From Pontibacter ramchanderi (GTDB taxonomy: Bacteria; Bacteroidota; Bacteroidia; Cytophagales; Hymenobacteraceae), in assembly GCF_002846395.1 (NCBI RefSeq), contig NZ_PJMU01000001.1, forward strand, positions 186,001 to 250,000: a stretch of DNA of 64,000 nt, read 5' to 3'. Under the pieces are notes generated by a model, which worked only from the letters and a program-made list of their open reading frames with translations, was not told the origin of the DNA and made no database searches. The position numbers and the translations under genes were made by a program. Shown piece after piece: positions 36,234 to 46,900 of this stretch (position 1 is its first letter; each line of letters begins with the position of its first letter).

Positions 36234-37892
36234 CTATTTTTTCTCTTCTACACCTTCGCCGTCCTTGTGCAGGAGCAATTGCTGCACAGGTAGGGCAAAG
36301 CCATTTCCTTTTGTGTTAACGGCGTCCATCATGGTGAGCAGCAGTCCTTCCTTTATCTCCAACTGCTCATTAAAATCGTTGGTCAGGATGTATGAGAAAA
36401 CCTCAACCTTCAGGGCGTCTGCCGTAATTTCGGTGAGACGCACGCGGGAGCTGGTTTTGTCTATTTTAGGATGGGCCGTGAGCGTTTCCCGGAGGCTGCG
36501 CAACACTGCCTGTATCTGCGGCGGAGTGGTGTCGTAGCGCAGCCGGAGTGTAGGGTTGAAGAGAAAGCGGTCGCGGTGGGCGAAGTTCTCGATCTTCTGC
36601 GACGAGAAATCCCCGTTCGGGATCGTGACAATGGTCCGCTCAGTGGTGCGCAACCGAGTGGAACGCATCCCTATTTGTTCCACCGTGCCGCTTGTGTCGC
36701 CAACCTTACAGAAATCACCAACCCGGATGGGCTGGTCGGCGATGAGCGTGACACTACCGACAAAGTTCTCTACCGTTTTCTGGGCTCCCAGCGCCAGGGC
36801 TATACCGCCTATACCGAGGGCAGCCAGTCCAGTGGTCACATCAAAGCCCAGGGTATCAAGTATAAAAATGGTGCCGAATACAACCAGGGCAATTTTGGCT
36901 CCGCGGCGTAGAAAAAGCACAATGGAAATTCCCGCCATGTTGCGGCGCTCCACCAGCCGGCGCTGGCTGAATTGTGTGAGCACATCCACAAGACGCCAGA
37001 GTAGCAGGAGCACCGCGATCAGGCCCACGATGATGGTTAGCTCACTGAAGCGCTGCCGTAGTACAAACGAAATGCCCAGGCGTTGGCTCAGGTATACCAA
37101 CAGCAAAGCGGCCAGGTACAGGCGTATGGGCAGAGAGAAGGCCCTGATGAAACCCAGGGTAGGCTCGTCGCGGGTTTTGCGCCAAATGTAGCCAATGAGA
37201 TAGATTAACCCTGAGGTTATACCCCAGGCAAGCAGGTATGAGGCGATGGCGATCAGCAGCATGCCCAGCCAGTGTCCGGCCGGGGCGCCTCCCAGGCGGT
37301 TGTCCTCCAGAAAGCCGGGCATGGTTTTCTCAATTACAGTTTCGGTGGGTGCCGCCTGCTGCCAGGGCACTTTGCTGATGGTTTCGGCTGCCACGAGCCA
37401 GATCGGTCCTCCTGCCGGTCCTTCTGTTTTCTCGAGCAGGATATCGATTTGCTGGTCATTCACTGTGGCGGTACCAACCCGCTCCAGGTTTGGGGGCAGG
37501 TCGTCTTCCAGGTCCCCGTCGGGGAGATTGCTGATCCAGGAGCGGGGTATGGTTTTGCTGCGCTGGTCGAGCATGCGTTGCAGGGCCTGTGCCACGGCCG
37601 CTCCATCCCGAATGGTGTCAGTGGCTGTCGCCAGGTTCAGGTAAAAAGCTGCTTTGGTATAGTCTTGATCAGCTACAGCCCGGATGAAACCCGTAACCGT
37701 GCCCTGAGGGGTTCGTCTGCCCAGCGAGTCTTCGGGCCAGGCTGGCGCGGGAGCAGCCACGGCTGTGTCCTGTTCGGTTACTTCCTGCGCACTGGTGGCA
37801 GCAGGCAGGGCGCAAAGCAAGAGGGCAGTAAACCAACTGACGATGATGTATCTGAAGCGATTGCTTGGAGTTGTGTGGCGTGCAATAAACAT
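36234..37892 (-). CDS. MscS-family mechanosensitive channel with N-terminal extension
   Basis: 552 residues. Signal peptide (about 1-36, ending SAQE), a soluble periplasmic part (about 37-190), several transmembrane helices, then the MscS core: pore helix GLAALGIGGIALALGAQKTVENFVGS, the beta domain IADQPIRVGDFCKVGDTSGTVEQIGMRSTRLRTTERTIVTIPNG, and the C-terminal alpha/beta part. Protects against hypo-osmotic shock by opening on membrane tension. Converges on the ACR3 gene with only 30 bases between them. Confidence 0.92.
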   Translation of the reverse strand: MFIARHTTPSNRFRYIIVSWFTALLLCALPAATSAQEVTEQDTAVAAPAPAWPEDSLGRRTPQGTVTGFIRAVADQDYTKAAFYLNLATATDTIRDGAAVAQALQRMLDQRSKTIPRSWISNLPDGDLEDDLPPNLERVGTATVNDQQIDILLEKTEGPAGGPIWLVAAETISKVPWQQAAPTETVIEKTMPGFLEDNRLGGAPAGHWLGMLLIAIASYLLAWGITSGLIYLIGYIWRKTRDEPTLGFIRAFSLPIRLYLAALLLVYLSQRLGISFVLRQRFSELTIIVGLIAVLLLLWRLVDVLTQFSQRRLVERRNMAGISIVLFLRRGAKIALVVFGTIFILDTLGFDVTTGLAALGIGGIALALGAQKTVENFVGSVTLIADQPIRVGDFCKVGDTSGTVEQIGMRSTRLRTTERTIVTIPNGDFSSQKIENFAHRDRFLFNPTLRLRYDTTPPQIQAVLRSLRETLTAHPKIDKTSSRVRLTEITADALKVEVFSYILTNDFNEQLEIKEGLLLTMMDAVNTKGNGFALPVQQLLLHKDGEGVEEKK

Positions 37893-38174
37893 GAGTTATG
37901 GCGTCGTAGCGCTTATCGCTGTGTTTCCGGATAATAAAGTTTGAGTTACACACTGCCATAACGGCTAGGCTTGTTGCGGGTTTTGGGGAGCGAGCATGCC
38001 CCCTTTTATACCTATAGCACCGAAATACGAAAAAATAATATTTCAAGCCATATAATTTGGATTCAGTACAAGAACGACTAACTTTATTACTGCGGTTTCT
38101 GATCCAAAGCAGCTGCTAATTTCAATGCGAGTTTTCAATTCAACTAAACCCAACCTTTACTTATAATACCTGGT

Positions 38175-39299
38175 ATGAACAAAACAAAGACTACGCTACT
38201 TTACCTAGGGCTTGCTTTCCTGACATTTTCCTGCGAGAAGGAAATAGATAACCTGGAAATGGCTTCCGGCAACACCCTACAGGCCACCGCTGCCGCCAAT
38301 ATGCGCAATTCGGAACTAGTGCCCCTTAACCCGATTGGCCACCTGGTGCCGATACACGAAAACCTGCGAAGCGTCCTGATGAACAATGTGGTTGAGCCCT
38401 CTACTTGTGGCCCAACGGCATTCGCAGATGTGCAGAACCGTTATTTTGCTCCTTTGGGCCGAGATTTGGTTGCCTTGTTCGCTGCTCAGGCGCAGTCCAT
38501 TTATAGTACCTATCTGGCACTGAACCAAATTTCCGCTGTATACGATGAATCACCGCAGTATTTTGGTGCTAATGGCGAGTACACTGATCTGATGAACAAA
38601 CGCCAGCGCGAGCTCGAGAAGTTCTGGCATATGCCTAACCAAATTCGTGTGAATGGGCAGCACACGGCCACGCTGAACGACAGAGAGAAAGTAGCAGAAG
38701 TATATGTTCTTGCCAATGGCATCACAAAAGAGCAAGCCTATCCAATTGCTGATCAGATCCTCTATTTCAACACCTTCTCTGACCAGTTGCCGGAATCTCC
38801 CTTCTTCGCGGCAGATGGATTTGCCACTACTTTCCGTAACCTGATTGTGATCGGCGATGGCGTTGTGGACATGTTGTCGGAGACAGGTATAGCGAAAGAC
38901 ATTGTATGGACAGGTATACTGGCGCATGAATGGGCGCACCAGATTCAGTTCCAGAACGCAGGCGCCTGGTATCCGAATGGTAGCTTTGCCAGCATACCCG
39001 AGGCCACCCGTTACAAAGAGCTCGAAGCGGATTTCCTGGCCGCCTATTACATGACGCACAAGCGCGGCGCTACATATAACAGCAAACGTGTGGCCCAGTT
39101 CTACGAATTGTTCTTCGAAATCGGTGACTGCGGATTTGCCAGCGATGGGCACCACGGTACACCACAGCAACGTATGGACGCTGCTGAGTTGGGCTTCCGA
39201 CTTGCTGCAGAGGCCCAGAAACAAGGCCATATCCTGAGCGTGGAGCAGGCGCATGCCTATTTCGTGGCAAATATCAACGGTTTGTTAGCGCAGAACTAG
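38175..39299 (+). CDS. Putative zinc metallopeptidase lipoprotein
   Basis: 374 residues, signal peptide with lipobox LTFSC (Cys20). A zincin site HEWAHQ (His251, Glu252, His255) in GILAHEWAHQIQFQ is followed about 25 residues later by RYKELEADFLAAYYM, where the Glu/Asp-rich helix gives the third zinc ligand, as in gluzincins of the neutral zinc metallopeptidase type. The region before the site has no recognised domain. Single gene ended by a terminator built from the dispersed motif. Proteolytic activity is inferred from the motif only. Confidence 0.72.
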   Translation: MNKTKTTLLYLGLAFLTFSCEKEIDNLEMASGNTLQATAAANMRNSELVPLNPIGHLVPIHENLRSVLMNNVVEPSTCGPTAFADVQNRYFAPLGRDLVALFAAQAQSIYSTYLALNQISAVYDESPQYFGANGEYTDLMNKRQRELEKFWHMPNQIRVNGQHTATLNDREKVAEVYVLANGITKEQAYPIADQILYFNTFSDQLPESPFFAADGFATTFRNLIVIGDGVVDMLSETGIAKDIVWTGILAHEWAHQIQFQNAGAWYPNGSFASIPEATRYKELEADFLAAYYMTHKRGATYNSKRVAQFYELFFEIGDCGFASDGHHGTPQQRMDAAELGFRLAAEAQKQGHILSVEQAHAYFVANINGLLAQN

Positions 39300-39322
39300 G
39301 CAGCAAAGGTATAGCATGCAGA

Positions 39323-39359
39323 AGGCAGGTATAGTCGGTCAGGCTATACCTGCCTTTTT
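39323..39359 (+). terminator. Terminator made of two inverted copies of the dispersed motif
   Basis: AGGCAGGTATAG (39323-39334) pairs perfectly with CTATACCTGCCT (39344-39355), then a run of five T. Each arm contains one full CAGGTATAG word. It ends the zincin lipoprotein gene. Confidence 0.88.
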
Positions 39360-39441
39360 GTTTTAGGGCGACAAGTTGAAGAGTAAACTCAAGGGGATTA
39401 ATTTATAAGATGTTTGCCTTTAGCTGTACCTGCCCCACACG

Positions 39442-40836
39442 CTATACCTTCACGGCCTTCCAGGTGCCGCGCCTGAACAGCCACCAGCTAACCAAAGCGT
39501 GGAAGGAATGGCAAAGGGCAATGGCCACAAAGATACCGGTGGTGCCGAACCCAAACGTACGGGCCAGCAGGTAGGCCAGCGGTATTTCGATTAGCCAGAG
39601 CACCACCATGTTGATGAGGGAAGGGGTGCGGGTATCCCCAGCGCCATTGAACGCCTGCACCATCACCATGCCCAGGCCAAAAAAGACGTAGCCCAGCGTT
39701 ATGATCTTCAGTGCTTCTGAGGCTACTGCGATCACGGCGGAGTCCTGTGCAAAAAATGCAGCCAGGTGCTCTCCAAATAAGAGGAACAAAAGTGTAACCG
39801 CTGCCATGAACAGCACGTTGTACCGCGCCGTTAGCCACACTGCTAATTCGGCCCGCTTCACTTTATGCGCCCCGAGGTTCTGGCCAACCAGCGTAGCTGC
39901 CGCCGACGACAATCCCCATGCCGGCAGCAGGGCAAACACGATCAGGCGAAAAGCGATGGTATAGCCGGCAAGGGCACTGCTGCCAAACTCGGCGATAATT
40001 CGGGTCAGGAAAATCCAGCTAGCGGAGTCGATCAGGTACTGCCCCATACCGCCTGAGGAAACTGCCAGGATCCGTCGGATCATAGCCAGGCTGATGATCA
40101 GGTTCTCTCGCCCGAGTTTAAGCAAATGCTTCCCATTCAGCAGGTGGTAGAGTTGGTACAATACACCCACGCTGCGCCCCACCGTGGTTGCCCAGGCAGC
40201 GCCTTCCAGTCCCCAGCCTTCAAAACTGCCGATGCCGAAGATCAGGAGTGGGTCCAGGACGATGTTGGCGCCGTTGGCGAGCCAGAGCGCCCGCATGGCC
40301 AGGTGGGGTTGGCCGGCTCCCCTGAAAATTCCGTTTATCAGGAATAGCAGGATGATGACCAGGTTGCCCGCAAAAATAATCTGGGCATAGCGCAGCCCTG
40401 TTTCGAGGAGCAAGGTATCGGCCCCCATCAGCGTGAGGACATCGGCGGCAAACCAGGTCGCCAGTATACCCATCAGCAGGGCCAGCACCGTTCCTGTTAC
40501 CAGCAACTGGTATGTGACGTTGGCGGCCTCCCGGTAGTTTTTCTCGCCGAAGCGCCGGGCTACCAAGGCAGTGGCGGCAATGCTGACGCCCATACCTACC
40601 GAGTAGATCACCATCAGCACCGTTTCTGTGAGGCCAACCGTAGCAAGGGCAAGGGGGCCCAACCTCCCGACAAAAAAGATATCCACAACAGCAAAGAGCG
40701 ATTCCATCAGCATCTCCAGGATCATGGGCACCGCCAGCAGCACGATGCTCGTCCGGATGCCCAGCGTCGTGTAGTCGTGCTCCTGGCCTTTGATGGCTGA
40801 CCAAATGAGTTGCAGGAAACCTTTCAGGTTGTTCAT
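39442..40836 (-). CDS. MATE family efflux transporter
   Basis: 464 residues with twelve predicted membrane helices in two related halves. Family blocks are VPMILEMLMESLFAVVDIFFVGRLGPLALATVGLTE near the start and the second-half equivalent SGGMGQYLIDSASWIFLTRIIAEFGSSALAGYTI. Exports cationic drugs or metabolites in exchange for sodium or protons. It follows the TspO-like gene (35 bases) on the same strand, so both may be one transcript. Confidence 0.94.
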   Translation of the reverse strand: MNNLKGFLQLIWSAIKGQEHDYTTLGIRTSIVLLAVPMILEMLMESLFAVVDIFFVGRLGPLALATVGLTETVLMVIYSVGMGVSIAATALVARRFGEKNYREAANVTYQLLVTGTVLALLMGILATWFAADVLTLMGADTLLLETGLRYAQIIFAGNLVIILLFLINGIFRGAGQPHLAMRALWLANGANIVLDPLLIFGIGSFEGWGLEGAAWATTVGRSVGVLYQLYHLLNGKHLLKLGRENLIISLAMIRRILAVSSGGMGQYLIDSASWIFLTRIIAEFGSSALAGYTIAFRLIVFALLPAWGLSSAAATLVGQNLGAHKVKRAELAVWLTARYNVLFMAAVTLLFLLFGEHLAAFFAQDSAVIAVASEALKIITLGYVFFGLGMVMVQAFNGAGDTRTPSLINMVVLWLIEIPLAYLLARTFGFGTTGIFVAIALCHSFHALVSWWLFRRGTWKAVKV

Positions 40837-40871
40837 AGAGAATGCGGGGCTGAAGCAGGTATGGCTTGATT

Positions 40872-41681
40872 TTAAGAGGTTATCCTGGTTCGTGTTGACT
40901 GCCTATACCCGAACAGCACCAGCAACACCAGCACCCCCACTGCAGCCAGACAGATCCAGGCCGTCGTACTGATCTGGGGGCTTGCCGGTAAGTTCAGTTC
41001 ACGGTGCTTCAGGATGATGCCGTAGAGCGCCCAGATGCCGACAAGGCCCACAATCGGGTTTGCTCGGCTGTATACCACATACAGTACAATTAAGGTAGCG
41101 ACCACGACCATTATGGTGGTCCAAAGCTCTTCGCTGATACCAAACCCATCCCAACCCAGCGCCACCAGCGCAGCACTGATATTGGCAACGGTGGCAATGA
41201 TGATCCAGCCAAAGTACAGGCTCAGAGGCACCTGTGTAAACCAACGGGAGGCAGCCGAGCGGCCGGCGTCAAAAATGCCCAGTCGCAGGTGCATCAGCAG
41301 TAACGTCACCAGTTGAATCAGGATCAGCACGACCGAGAGCACCACCCACTCGCTCACCCAGGCTATGGTCCAGGCGCCGGTTGCCAGGTTGTTGAGCATA
41401 AACAAGTAACCAAGTCGCTGCAGGTCAACATTCGCTTCGTGAGTTTCCGGTTCTCGATAAGCTTTGATGATGTGATAAATACAAAAAGCGGAGAGGGCCA
41501 GGTAGATGATTCCCCAGATAGAGAACGTAATGCCCGCCGGTGTGAAAAGCGCCGGATACTTGGCGGAAACCTCCCCAATGGTCTGGCTATTGAATAGCTC
41601 CAGCTGCGTGAGCTGCGAGGGCACCAGGTGCAGCAGGAAAAATACGGTATTCAGGATGGCGAGTGTTTTGTTGTTTTTCAT
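40872..41681 (-). CDS. TspO/MBR-related membrane protein
   Basis: 269 residues with about seven membrane helices. FTPAGITFSIWGIIYLALSAFCIYH is the typical Pro/Trp-rich helix pair of the TspO/MBR-type family, and PLSLYFGWIIIATVANISAAL in the second half matches a second family helix. TspO proteins bind porphyrins and heme-derived tetrapyrroles; this longer group is less studied. First gene of a likely pair with the MATE transporter. Confidence 0.78.
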   Translation of the reverse strand: MKNNKTLAILNTVFFLLHLVPSQLTQLELFNSQTIGEVSAKYPALFTPAGITFSIWGIIYLALSAFCIYHIIKAYREPETHEANVDLQRLGYLFMLNNLATGAWTIAWVSEWVVLSVVLILIQLVTLLLMHLRLGIFDAGRSAASRWFTQVPLSLYFGWIIIATVANISAALVALGWDGFGISEELWTTIMVVVATLIVLYVVYSRANPIVGLVGIWALYGIILKHRELNLPASPQISTTAWICLAAVGVLVLLVLFGYRQSTRTRITS

Positions 41682-41819
41682 GAACTACGCTGGCTTGTTT
41701 TGGAAATGTTCTCTTTACGCAAAAGACTGAAACGTAACCAGCAAGCGTCAACAATGTTTTGTCTATGCGCCACCCGGTACAGAGCGCAGCTTCATTTAGG
41801 CAAACGTACTTGCTATACC

Positions 41820-42125
41820 TTACAGAATGGAACTGATGATCAGTTGGTCGCCACCTGCCTTGCCGATCTTATTCAGTTTGATCTCTTCGGTAGTCGGCGC
41901 TGGTTGCTCGTGCAGGGCTTTAAAGTAGGCTTCGAGTTCTTCTTGTGTTTCGAATAGCGCCTGCACTTCTTCGTGTCGCTGGCTCAGCGTTTTCACGGCA
42001 TCGCTGGTCAGACTGTAGAGCTTCCAGGCACGGAAGCGCCCGCTGTAGCATTCATAACCGCCGATGCATACATACGCATAATAGTCGCGGTTCCAGTCGA
42101 AGTCTTTGATAGATACTTGTGCCAT
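41820..42125 (-). CDS. Small protein of unknown function
   Basis: 101 residues, no signal or membrane segment. Aromatic N-terminal half (KDFDWNRDYYAYVCIGGYECYSGRFRAWKLYSL) and a charged C-terminal half. No domain recognised. Codon use is like its neighbours, supporting a real gene. Divergent from the SDR gene. Confidence 0.55.
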   Translation of the reverse strand: MAQVSIKDFDWNRDYYAYVCIGGYECYSGRFRAWKLYSLTSDAVKTLSQRHEEVQALFETQEELEAYFKALHEQPAPTTEEIKLNKIGKAGGDQLIISSIL

Positions 42126-42286
42126 TGTCGAGGCGATTTAGGTTTTGAAGATAGAAAGATTCAGTTTGCTCAAGGTATAGAAAATTCTGCAGGAATCCTT
42201 TTGATGCCGTAACCTGATGTAGCCAAAAGCCCTCGTTATTCGTTATGCCTAGCTTAAGCTATATCTGCAGTAACCGGACAGCATCT

Positions 42287-43117
42287 ATGGAAAAAGATCT
42301 CAGCGCTAAAACCATCGTCATCACGGGCGGCAGCTCCGGTATAGGTGCGGCGGCGGCCCGGCACCTGCGCCGGCAAGGGGCGCAGGTCGTCATTACCGGG
42401 CGCTCCGACCAGACACGAAAACTGGCAGAAGCCATAGGCTGCGACTATTTCCTGGTTGATTTTACCCGCTTTACCGAGGTGCGTTCTTTTGCCCGCAGCT
42501 TGCTCGGAAAATACCCGCGCATCGATTTGCTGGTCAACAACGTGGGCGGCATCATAGCCGACAGGCGCCTGACCGAAGACGGACACGAAACCACGCTGCA
42601 GGTCAACCACCTGTCGGGTTTCCTGCTCACGCTTTTGCTGCAGGAGCGACTCGAAGCCTCCAAAGCCATCGTGATCAATACCTCCAGCGTGGCCAACACC
42701 ATGGGCCGTATCGACTTCGAAGACCTCGAAAACAAGAAGCATTACAAAAGCATGGCAGCCTATGGGGCGGCCAAGCTGATGAACATTTTGCATGCCATGG
42801 AAATTAGCAGGCGGTTCAAAGGGGTGTGGGCAGCTTCGTTCCACCCGGGTGTGGTAGAGACGGGTTTTGCACGGGAGGGGAGTGGTTTGATCCGGTGGTT
42901 CTACGAAGGGGTGCTGGGGCGTTATTTCATGATCTCCCCTGAAAAAGGAGCCGACACTTTGCTTTGGCTCATCAACACGCAACCGGGCAAAGACTGGCAG
43001 GATGGGGAATACTATTACAAGCGCAGGCCCGGCCGTCGGAACCCCCAAGTGAGCCCTGAAGTGGCAGCCAGGCTTTGGGAAGCATCGGAGAGACTGATTG
43101 GGTCGGGAAAACAATAG
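42287..43117 (+). CDS. Short-chain dehydrogenase/reductase
   Basis: 276 residues from the ATG at 42287 (an in-frame Met at 42245 would only add a leader without fold). Classical SDR motifs: TGGSSGIG for cofactor binding, NNVGG, catalytic Ser in INTSSVA, and YGAAK with the catalytic Tyr and Lys. The acidic-position logic after beta-2 (ITGRSDQTRK) favours NADP. Resembles retinol-dehydrogenase-like SDRs. The next gene starts 50 bases on, probably the same operon. Confidence 0.9.
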   Translation: MEKDLSAKTIVITGGSSGIGAAAARHLRRQGAQVVITGRSDQTRKLAEAIGCDYFLVDFTRFTEVRSFARSLLGKYPRIDLLVNNVGGIIADRRLTEDGHETTLQVNHLSGFLLTLLLQERLEASKAIVINTSSVANTMGRIDFEDLENKKHYKSMAAYGAAKLMNILHAMEISRRFKGVWAASFHPGVVETGFAREGSGLIRWFYEGVLGRYFMISPEKGADTLLWLINTQPGKDWQDGEYYYKRRPGRRNPQVSPEVAARLWEASERLIGSGKQ

Positions 43118-43167
43118 TCCGGGCTTCAGGTATAGAAAAGGAAACACAAAATAAAACAACACCACAC

Positions 43168-43836
43168 ATGAAAACAGCACTTGTAATTGGCGCCACCGGC
43201 CTGGTGGGCAGACAACTAGTACAGCAGCTACTGACAGATAATCGCTTCAACAAAGTAATTGTGTTTGGCAGGCGCTCGTTCGGTATAGCCAACCCCAAAC
43301 TGGAAGAGCACCTGATCGATTTTGACAAGCCGGAGGACTGGCAACACCTGGTGCAGGGCGATGTGTTTTTCTCCACGCTGGGCACTACCCTGAAGCAGGC
43401 AGGTGGTCAGAATGAACAATACAAGGTTGATTACCACTACCAGTACAAATTTGCGGAGGCCGCTGCCCAAAACGGGGTGCCTGCCTATGTGCTCGTTTCT
43501 TCATCTGGCGCCAGCAAAGATTCCCTGATCTTCTACTCCCGCATGAAAGGTACCTTGGAGGAGGCCGTGAAAAAACTCGGTTTCCAGAGCATCACCATCA
43601 TACAACCCGGCTTGCTGCACGGTGACCGAAAGGAGGTGCGCTTTGGTGAAGAAATGGCCTACAAGGTGATGCACTTTTTTGACAAAATAGGTATAGCCGG
43701 TAAGTATAAGCCTTATGAGGACACCGTGGTGGCCCGTGCCATGATCAATGCAGGTATAGCGGCGCAGCCCGGTGTGCATACCTATACCTTGGGAGATATC
43801 TTTGAACTAGCAGAAAGGGAGCACCTGAGGCGCTGA
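43168..43836 (+). CDS. NAD(P)-binding oxidoreductase, HTATIP2/TIP30-like atypical SDR
   Basis: 223 residues from the ATG at 43168, where the Rossmann motif ALVIGATGLVGRQLVQQLL begins directly; the upstream in-frame Met at 43075 lies inside the preceding SDR gene. FSTLGTTLKQAGG and YVLVSSSGASKDSLIFYSRMKGTLEEAV, then IIQPGLLHGDRKEVRFGE, are typical of the HTATIP2-like group. Second gene after the SDR. Function in bacteria unclear. Confidence 0.88.
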   Translation: MKTALVIGATGLVGRQLVQQLLTDNRFNKVIVFGRRSFGIANPKLEEHLIDFDKPEDWQHLVQGDVFFSTLGTTLKQAGGQNEQYKVDYHYQYKFAEAAAQNGVPAYVLVSSSGASKDSLIFYSRMKGTLEEAVKKLGFQSITIIQPGLLHGDRKEVRFGEEMAYKVMHFFDKIGIAGKYKPYEDTVVARAMINAGIAAQPGVHTYTLGDIFELAEREHLRR

Positions 43837-43950
43837 GGGGTACCTGGTGCTGCAGAACTGACAAATTTAACTGAACCTACGTTACCAGAACTTCAAATTT
43901 TGAAGCCACAACCAGCTATTCCTTAACCTTTATATAGCCTTGCCTTAATA

Positions 43951-43978
43951 TTGGGGTAACCTGTTCAAAATAGCTTTG
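43951..43978 (+). promoter_or_regulatory. Bacteroidota-type promoter before susC
   Basis: TAGCTTTG (43971-43978) matches the TAnnTTTG -7 box of the phylum, with TTG at 43951-43953 as the -33 element, 17 bases upstream. It places transcription start just before the ATG at 43997, supporting that start over the in-frame TTG at 43976. Confidence 0.55.
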
Positions 43979-43996
43979 CGATCAACTAAACAAACA

Positions 43997-46900
43997 ATGA
44001 TCACTATGCAAGAAAGAACATTTACCCTTTTTAAACGGCTACTGCCGGCCTTGCTGCTTCTGCTGCTTTGCTGTCAGCTGGCTGTGGCGCAGTCCCTGTC
44101 GGTGCAGGGCAAGGTAACCGATGAGCAGGGGCAAGGCCTGCCGGGTGCCAGTGTGGCCGTGAAGGGAACTACCAACGGCACCATCACCGATGGCAATGGC
44201 AATTACAAACTGACAGTTCGAGGCCAGGAAGATGTGCTGGTTGTTTCCTTTATCGGGTATACCTTGCAGGAGCTTCCTATCGGCAACCGTGATTTCATCA
44301 ACATACAGCTGCAACCCGACCAAAGGCAGTTGAGCGAGGTGGTGGTCACAGCCTTAGGTATAGAGCGGGAACAGAAGGCGCTGGGTTATGCGGTGTCTAC
44401 GGTAAGCGCGGAAGAGATCACCAATGCCCGCTCCAACAATTTCGCCAGCGCCTTGTCAGGTAAAGTGGCCGGTCTGAACATGGTATCGCCGGGATCGGGC
44501 CCTGTCAACTCGGTGCGCATCACGCTGCGTGGCGACAACTCCCTCGACCCCAACAAGAACAACGCCCTGATCGTGCTGGACGGCGTGCCGATGAACAGCG
44601 GCATGACGAGCTCCGGTGTGGGCAACGCCTACGGCGCGGGTTCCGGCAACGACGTGCCGATCGACTTCGGTAACGGCATCGCCGACATCAACCCCGACGA
44701 TATTGAAAGCATTACGGTACTGAAAGGCCCTGGTGCGGCAGCGCTATATGGTTCGCGTGCCGCAAACGGTGCCATGATCATCACGACTAAATCAGGAGCC
44801 CGCGGAAAGAAGGGACTGGGCGTGACAGTGAACAGTAACCTGAGCTTCAACGATGTGCTCAGGTGGCCGGATTACCAGTATGAGTATGGCCAGGGCACAG
44901 GCCGCGCCTTCAACAAAGAGGGACAGCTTTATTACTCCTACGGCGCTTCTGCAGACGGTGCCCACACTGGAGGTACCAGCAGTGCCTTTGGCCCCAGATT
45001 CGACGGCCAATATTACTACCAGTATGATCCGACCCTGGAGGGGCAGTCGGCAGAGCCGCAACTGTGGCGCCCTTACAAAGATAATATAAAAGGCTTCTGG
45101 CAAACCGGCTCTACTTTGACCAACAGCGTGTCGCTGGAGGGCGGCAACGACAAAGGTTCCGCGCGCGCCTCCATCACCCATTCCAAAAATGAGTGGATCA
45201 TGCCCAACACCGGCTTTGAGCGCCTGACAGCAGCCGTGAGCCTGAACTACAAGATTGCCGAGCGCCTGCGGCTGACCTCAAAGGTGAACTATACCCAGAA
45301 GAGCAGCGACAACCTGCCAGCCACAGGGTATAATAACCAATCCATCGCCTATTTCATGATCTTCCAGAATCCGAACGTGGACCTGGCCTGGTACGCTCCC
45401 AAGTGGAAGCAAGGAAAGGAGCAGATCGATCAGGTACATCCATTCAGTTCCTTCATCGACAACCCTTACCTGATTGCCTATGAAATGACCAACGCCATGA
45501 GCAGCTACGGCACGGTGGGCAATATTGCGGCTACTTATGAGCTGTCGCCTAAGTTCGAGTTCATGCTGCGCTCCGGCGTGGACATGCGCAGCGAAGACCG
45601 CCAGCAGCGCCGCCCCTACAGCACGGCCAACTTCCAGCGCGGCTATTACAAGGAGCAGAACATTTTCAGCTACGAAATGAACACCGATGGCCTCTTCACT
45701 TTCAGAGACAAGCTGGGCGACCGGATCGATTTCCGCGCCTCAGTGGGAGGGAACGTGATGAACCGGAAGTACAACCACGTGAACGGCTACGTGGATGCGC
45801 TCAACATTCCGGGGGTATACAAGCTGACCAACGGCGTGAACAATCCCATGTTGGAGACCTTCAACAGCCACAAGCGCGTGCACAGCATTTACGCCTTCAG
45901 CTCCTTCTCGTATGACGACAAGATCTTTGTGGATGTGACGGGCCGCAACGACTGGTCAAGTACGCTGCCGGTGCAGAATAACTCCTTCTTCTATCCGTCG
46001 ATCAACACCAGCTTTATCCTGAGCGATCTGTTGGTGTTGCCGCGCCAGGTGTCTTTTGCCAAGCTGAGACTGTCGGCAGCGCAGGTGGGCAACGATACCG
46101 ACCCTTACAAAACAAGTAAATACTACGGCCGCAGCGAGTTTCCGGGCTCTGCCACAGTGCCTACTACCCTGCACAACGACAACTTCAAGCCGGAGATCAC
46201 GACCAGCTATGAGGCAGGTACCGAGTTTATGCTCTTCAACGGCCGGATAGGTATGGACGTGGCCGTGTACCGCAACCTCACCCGCAACCAGATTCTGGAA
46301 GTACCTATGGACCCAACCACCGGGTATAGCAGAGCGGTGCTGAACGGCGGCAAGGTGCGTAACCAAGGTATAGAGCTCGCCCTGAATGCCACGCCTGTGG
46401 ACCTGGGTAATCTGATATGGAAAACCACCGTGACCTGGTCCAGAAACCGCAACAAGGTGCTCGAACTGGCCGAAGGGCTGACGGATCAGCAGGTGATCGG
46501 AACTGGCGGTAACGCTTCCATCATCGCCAAGGATGGCGGCACGACCGGCGACATTTACGGCTTTGGCTTCCTGAGAGCGCCGGACGGACAGATCATATAC
46601 ACCAAAGACGGACTTCCAGCGCGACCTTCCGAGATCCAATACATCGGCAACGCCTACGCCGACTGGAAAGGCGGTTTCCTGAACGAGGTGACTTATAAGA
46701 ATTTCCGCTTCAATGTGTTGCTTGATGGCCAGTACGGGGGCTTGGTGTACTCGCAGACGCACCACAAAATGAGCGAGCAGGGCAAACTGAAGCACACGCT
46801 CCGTGGCCGCGAGGATGGTTATATCATAGGAGAGGGTGTGGTGGCTAACGGCGATGGTACTTTCTCGCCGAACACCAAGCAGGTGAGCCTGCCCGACTAC

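Noticed and set aside
42254..43180. 308-codon antisense ORF across the SDR gene
   Set aside because: The sense strand encodes all SDR motifs; the antisense reading has no recognisable domain.
43976..43996. TTG codon as alternative start of susC
   Set aside because: The TTG is the end of a TAnnTTTG promoter box; ATG at 43997 directly precedes a good signal peptide.
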